Shown here: positions 53,601-59,600 of the stretch, piece by piece | Layout of the letters: each line of letters opens with the position of its first letter | How positions within the stretch are numbered: position 1 is the first letter of the stretch | Assembly: GCA_922989275.2 (NCBI GenBank) | Contig: OV277867.1 | Span: 45,560,070 to 45,624,069, forward strand | Direction of reading: 5' to 3' | DNA: 64,000 nucleotides | Source of the DNA: Gari tellinella | Taxonomy: Eukaryota > Mollusca > Bivalvia > Cardiida > Psammobiidae | Translations under genes and position numbers: made by a program | Notes under the pieces: generated by a model | What the model saw: only the letters and a program-made list of their open reading frames with translations | What the model was told of the DNA's origin: nothing | Databases searched by the model: none

Positions 53601-56600
53601 GCAAAGATTTAATGCACAACTCATCTTTTTCTCAATTTGATATAAACTAGCGAAATATAAAAACTGTAACAGTCACAATGTTGTGTTACAATCAATCAAA
53701 AGATAAATTGGGTAATCTTAAGTTCATGTGGCTTCTAGATGCAGAACAAAAGTGATACAATCTAGAGAGAAACGTGTCTATAGAGATGGTTCTGTATTAC
53801 TTATGTCCTTCATTTAACAGTAAACTATTTTTAGAGATCCCACTGCTTCTTCAATGAGTTTTTGTTGAATACCGGTTTGTTTGTTACATTATATGTTTAT
53901 GAAATAAACTGATATGGTGACCAATTTTTTAACCCATTAACCCTTTACCACATAGAAGCGCCTTTTAGCGTATTTAATTTATTCCTCCACTGATGAAAAT
54001 AGTTTCACTTTAAACAGTCATAAACATGTATCAAAAGAAATATTTTCTATATTCTAGCAGATGGTAGCTTAAAGCAGGATGAAAGTAAAACAGAATGCAC
54101 ATTAAGGTGCATTCTGCTTTACTTTCAACCTGCTTTAAGTTATCACATATCTTCAAAACTAGACACAGGCTATGGGGTAATAGGTTAAGTCAAAGCTAAT
54201 TTACCTTGAGCCAAACTGTTTTAAATGCTCATGCTTTAAGTATGATAAGGATTAAACTTGAAAGGTTTGTCTGATAAATCAGTTTGAACTATTCTGCTTT
54301 ACCCATCTCCCACTAAAAATCTTACATGTATATATAAAACTCCACCCACTATGAACATCTATCATCTAAACAATTACATTGGCTAAAACATTAAAGAAAT
54401 CTTATTTCCCTTAGAAAGAGTTAAGAATCATTTCAGACAGATCCCATAAGAATACAATGATCTGCTCCTTCAGAAGCTGTCTGATCTTGGGTGACACTGT
54501 TTTAGTAATATACACATGTAGCAGGAGAAGGGTTAACACGCTTCTTATTTATTTGATAAATAAGAAATAAAAACTGCACTAAAAATCCATTAATAAGTTT
54601 TTAATCTGATAGTTTTTGTCACCTTTTTTCTTCATTTGTTTTTCCACTTTTTTCTTCATTTGTTTTTTCCTCTCCCAGTTTATATTTACCATAACCTCCC
54701 ATAATTTGTGAACAGTGTATACAATAGGTTGTTGCTTACAGCCGGCTGAAAGTAAAGCAGAAAATTATTGTAACTTTCTGCTTTACTTTCAATCTGTTTT
54801 CAGCATCCACCTGCCAAGTTGGAAGAAAAGTGCCCCATGGCTCTTTATCTTGATATGGTAGAAGCACGTAAAGGCATTTAGTCATGAAATGGTGCTTAGA
54901 GCTATGGGGGAGGAGGGGCAGGGTTAGATTAATTATTAGATAGGAATTTTATTAGTGAGGTATAATGCTTCAGTTCATTAGAAATATTTACTTGAAGCAT
55001 TCAGTGCATTTCTGTCAGTAACTTCTTATCCCATTACCAAATAAATACACCTTTTAAACCTCTAATTTATTCCTCCATTAAAGGAAATATGTAAAATTTA
55101 TTCAGTCATGAATATGTATCATCATAATCATAATAGCTTCAAGCAGGCTAAATGTAAAGCAGAATGCACCTAAATGCGCATTCTGCTTTACTTTCAATCT
55201 CCTTTAAGTGGTAATATATCTTCTAAACTAGAAACAGGCAATGGGTAATGGGTTAATATGTAACCTAAAACTGTACATTATCTGATTCTGATTCTGATTA
55301 TTTGAAAAAGTTCATAACAATTTACTTCATAATTCATCATCAAAATTAAATGGCAGTAATATAACCCTAAACCATGAAATTGGTTATTGATGAAGCAGAT
55401 AAACGAATAAACTAAACCTTCTCCTGTTAATAGCATACCTGGTTTACATTCAACACACTTTAACCCATTACCCCATAAATACAACTTTTTACGCCATTAA
55501 TTTAACTCCACTAAAGAAAATAAATCCAATTTATACAGTCATGGATATGAACCATAAGAAATATTTTCTATATCCTAGAGGATTGTGTCTTAAAGCAAGT
55601 TGAAAGTAAAGCAGAATGCACCTTGGGGTGCATTCTGCTTTACTTTCAACTTGCTTTAAGTGTTCACCAATATTGTATATTAGAAACAGTCAATGGGGTA
55701 ATGGGTTAAGTGGACATCTATCTTTAAAAATAGAAAGGGTTTGAGGTTAGCAGTATTTGAAATATCCACTTATCTGGAGCCAAGCTGCCTTGGCATTGAA
55801 CAGGTTGATTAAATCCTTTAAACATTTCCTCACTTTGAAATATAAATATATTAATCCATTACACAAATTCAGATTACACAGATTAAAACATTTTTTTTCA
55901 TGTTTATTCCCCTGTTTTTCTTCTTTATTTCTATTCATTAAAATCATATCAAAGAGACAGTTTTGATGATTAGTCACATTAGTTTGTTTTGGTTGAAATA
56001 TAACGAAATCATATTTTGTAATATCCACTTCTCTTAGTGCTTATCTACGTACATTGACTCAGGATGATTCAATCCCTTTAGTATTTCCTCACTTTAAACA
56101 CAGGCAAACACATCTGAATTAAATCCATCATGCTATTTTTTAGCTTTTACATATTTTGCACAATTTTTTTTCCTTCCATTTAAAGATACAAGCGAACCAT
56201 AAACCGATGATTTGGATAAATATTTCAGTGTTACAACGATGCACTGTTATCAAAACCTGTATGAGCTAGCTGTAGTATATACAGCGTAGAAATCTGGGAT
56301 CTTTTGTGTGCTGATGGTTCATTTCCGCGGTAGATCATTTTAATTGTTTTTTAATCCTGTACAGTCAATCTTAAACATGAAATGACAATTAATAAAATAG
56401 CATGGAGGTCTCTAAAGACAGGCAACTGCTTAATGCAGGATATAAATAATGCGGAAAGCTCCTACAGGAGCTAAGTTCTGCATTAATTTTATCCAGCATT
56501 AAGCAAGCACCTGTCTTAAATATTAAGGGTTTTCAATTGAGTGATGGTTTAATAGAAGATTGATTGTAGTATGTTTAACAAGCATGCTTGTATATTATAA

Positions 56601-59600
56601 ATTAGAAACAGCTTGCTAATCCGTAAAAACACTAAACATTATTACAGTCTAACCATGATAATTGCAACAGCTTAAGTCAAACTTACCCATGTTTCATAGT
56701 TAAAACATAGCAAAGCCATGTTTTAACATAGAAATATACTTACGCAAGTTTGAAGAAAGTGAATTCAAGTGATCAAACTTCATCTAGAGAAATACAGATT
56801 TATTTGAATTAAACACTATGTTATTGACTGTACTTATTTACTTAGTAGGCTGAAACATTAGACTTCAACGGTAGACATTATAAATTTCAAAGAACACTTT
56901 AAATGCTTCAGACTAACTGTTGTCTTCATTAAAATCAGCATCTGCTGGACTTTTGAAATTTTCACATTTGTATGTATATTTCCGGAGATTCTATCCAACT
57001 GACAAACAGTTGGGATCCTAATCAAGGACCTATTTCCATAGATATATCTAAGCAAGGACAGTACAGTAAACTCTCTCTGAGCCACTCAAAGTTAGGCTTG
57101 GTTTCTGTGTTTACCTCAGGGCATTGCTTAACATAGGTTGATTGATTGATTGAGTAGGGTTTTACCGCATCGCAGCACATAAAATGGTAATCTGGCGCCA
57201 ATGTAGGACAAAAGTATTATGCTGTATAGTTTGTATTTCAATTTTATCCTGTTTTAGCCAGTCACCTGTGTTTAAAACACTGGCAGGTTTTTACTGTTAC
57301 TTTGTAACAAGAAAGTTTATCAAATAGACACTTGATACTTGGTTACTGGCTGGTATGCAAGTCATGTCACTGTTAGTTCTGTCACAATAAATATAGATGA
57401 CAGTTTTATGTATAATGTGAAATGGATGTAAATAACAAAATTAAGGCTTGACTGGTATTATTTTTATTGTAACTAAAAAGATTTACTAAATGTATAATTA
57501 TGTTCTGATGAATGTAACCAAAGATTAAACTAATACAGTAACATATGAAAAAAAATATTTAAATATGCTAGACTAGACTAGACAGTTGTGTATGATCAGA
57601 TTTTGCTAATTTCGTTCTGTAAAAATGTCTTCTGCTTTCTCAACAGTTTTCTGTTCTATAAAAATATTTTTCAAAAATAAAGTTTTTTATTTTATATGTT
57701 TCTCTTAAAAAATTTCTCAAGAATAAAATTAGTCAATTTTTTCACAATTACAAACGGGTAATAGTGCAATAACCTTTATATCATTTATATCTTGAATAAA
57801 ATTAATGTGTAAATCAACTGAGATAGCTAGGCTGAGGTTTTAATTAATAAAATACAATTAATCTTGTGCTGATTTCCATTTATGAAAAAATGAATAGAGA
57901 CTTTAAAAAAAATCTAATCGCTAAACACAAAATCAAGTTAAGTCTTGCAAGAGTTTTCAATTTTATCCATATTCCTACTTTCAGCCATTACCGATAATAA
58001 ATGTTGCTAATTAATTGCTTTATGAGTAGTCACTTAAGACAAGTTTAATTACGATGCAAGACTGTTAAAACACTGTCTACTCACCCAGTGTATCCCAGTT
58101 GTTGAAAAGCATGAGAGAAAGTGGCTCCATGTGTTTATAAAGAATACCAGTCAACCGCAATAGAACATAGATTATGCAAACTATGTTCATAAGTACTTAT
58201 ATAGCAACCTTTCTCCTGCTTTTAGCATATAATGATGCTTTTTGAAAACAGTGTAGACCCAGATCAGACAGCTCCGTCTGGAGCTGTCTGATCTGGGTCT
58301 ACACCGTTTTCTTATAGGATCTGTTTGACATTGAGTCTGCACTCTATCAAGGAGATAATTTTCCTTTTCTTATTAGCCAATGTAACAGTTCAGATAAGAG
58401 ATGATCATAGTGGGCGGAGTTTTATAACTCAATGTTCAGTAGGAGAAGTGTTAGGTTTTAGAAGATGATGGGACCCACTTGTGTGTGGTTGGTTGGATCA
58501 TACAGATAGCTAGTCAACAATGAGATCTCTTGTTACAGCCAACTTTTAGTGAATCAAACTTTTGTGCAGCTGCCAGTAAAAGCACCTGTGCCCAACTGTG
58601 TTGACGTAGGATACTGTTTAAAGCAAGAAAAAAGTAAAGCAGAAACTCTTAAAGGAGCTTTCTGCTCGACTTTCATCTTGCTTTAAATTGTCACCTGTAT
58701 TGAACAGCATCAATCAATATTGATTTGTGGTGCTTCTTTGGAGGTGTAGGTAGAGGTGATCAAAGACCATTTTATAGGAAAGGTTTTAGAGCATACGCAT
58801 TATGCATGGTCACAAATTAAATTAAATGAACCCTTTCAATATGTTGGCTCTTTATATACAAACAGAGTACCTTTGAAGCATGTATACATTGTAAACCCAA
58901 ATGATACACAGGAGCCCTCTGATCAAGGTCTGCAATATTTGTCATTTTGCAAACATATTGTAAAACAACCATAAACAAACAATAATGGAATAGACTAAAG
59001 CTGGAACTGTAATTTCCATTTGAAGTGTCCTTGACTTTAGTGAGTTAAAAATGTCTAACACCCAAAATCTACTTAACTGTTTTGTGGTTCAATATCTTCA
59101 AGGTTGCAAACATCCTTGTCAGTTCTGATGCATCCAGACTAACTTTGTCTCAGTTTCACACACTCTCTTCGAAATCAGAAAGCTCAAGCATGACCATATC
59201 AATTCTTGGGTGCCTTGTGCATAAGGCAAGTGTAATCTACTGAATATCCAAGGAGATTTCATCATGCAGATCCAGCAGTTCATTGATCTGTCATTTCTCC
59301 GAAGCAGCTGATTGTCTGGTGCTGCTAGGTATCTAAATTTCACTTTCATCCAATAGAACAGAGCGGACACAGGCGTTGAACACTCTCTCACGGGTCATTA
59401 GGGATACATGCTTGGGTATCAGGAGTGGCAGTACATGTAGTTTCTTGAACTTTACAAAGGCAGCACTACCATACGTCTGGTGATGATGGCTAGCTTGCAG
59501 TCTCAGCCAAAACAAAGCATATTCTCCTGCTAAATGTTTATAAATAAAACTCAGTCCAATACAATATCTATCATCTAAACTATAACATGTACATAGGCAA

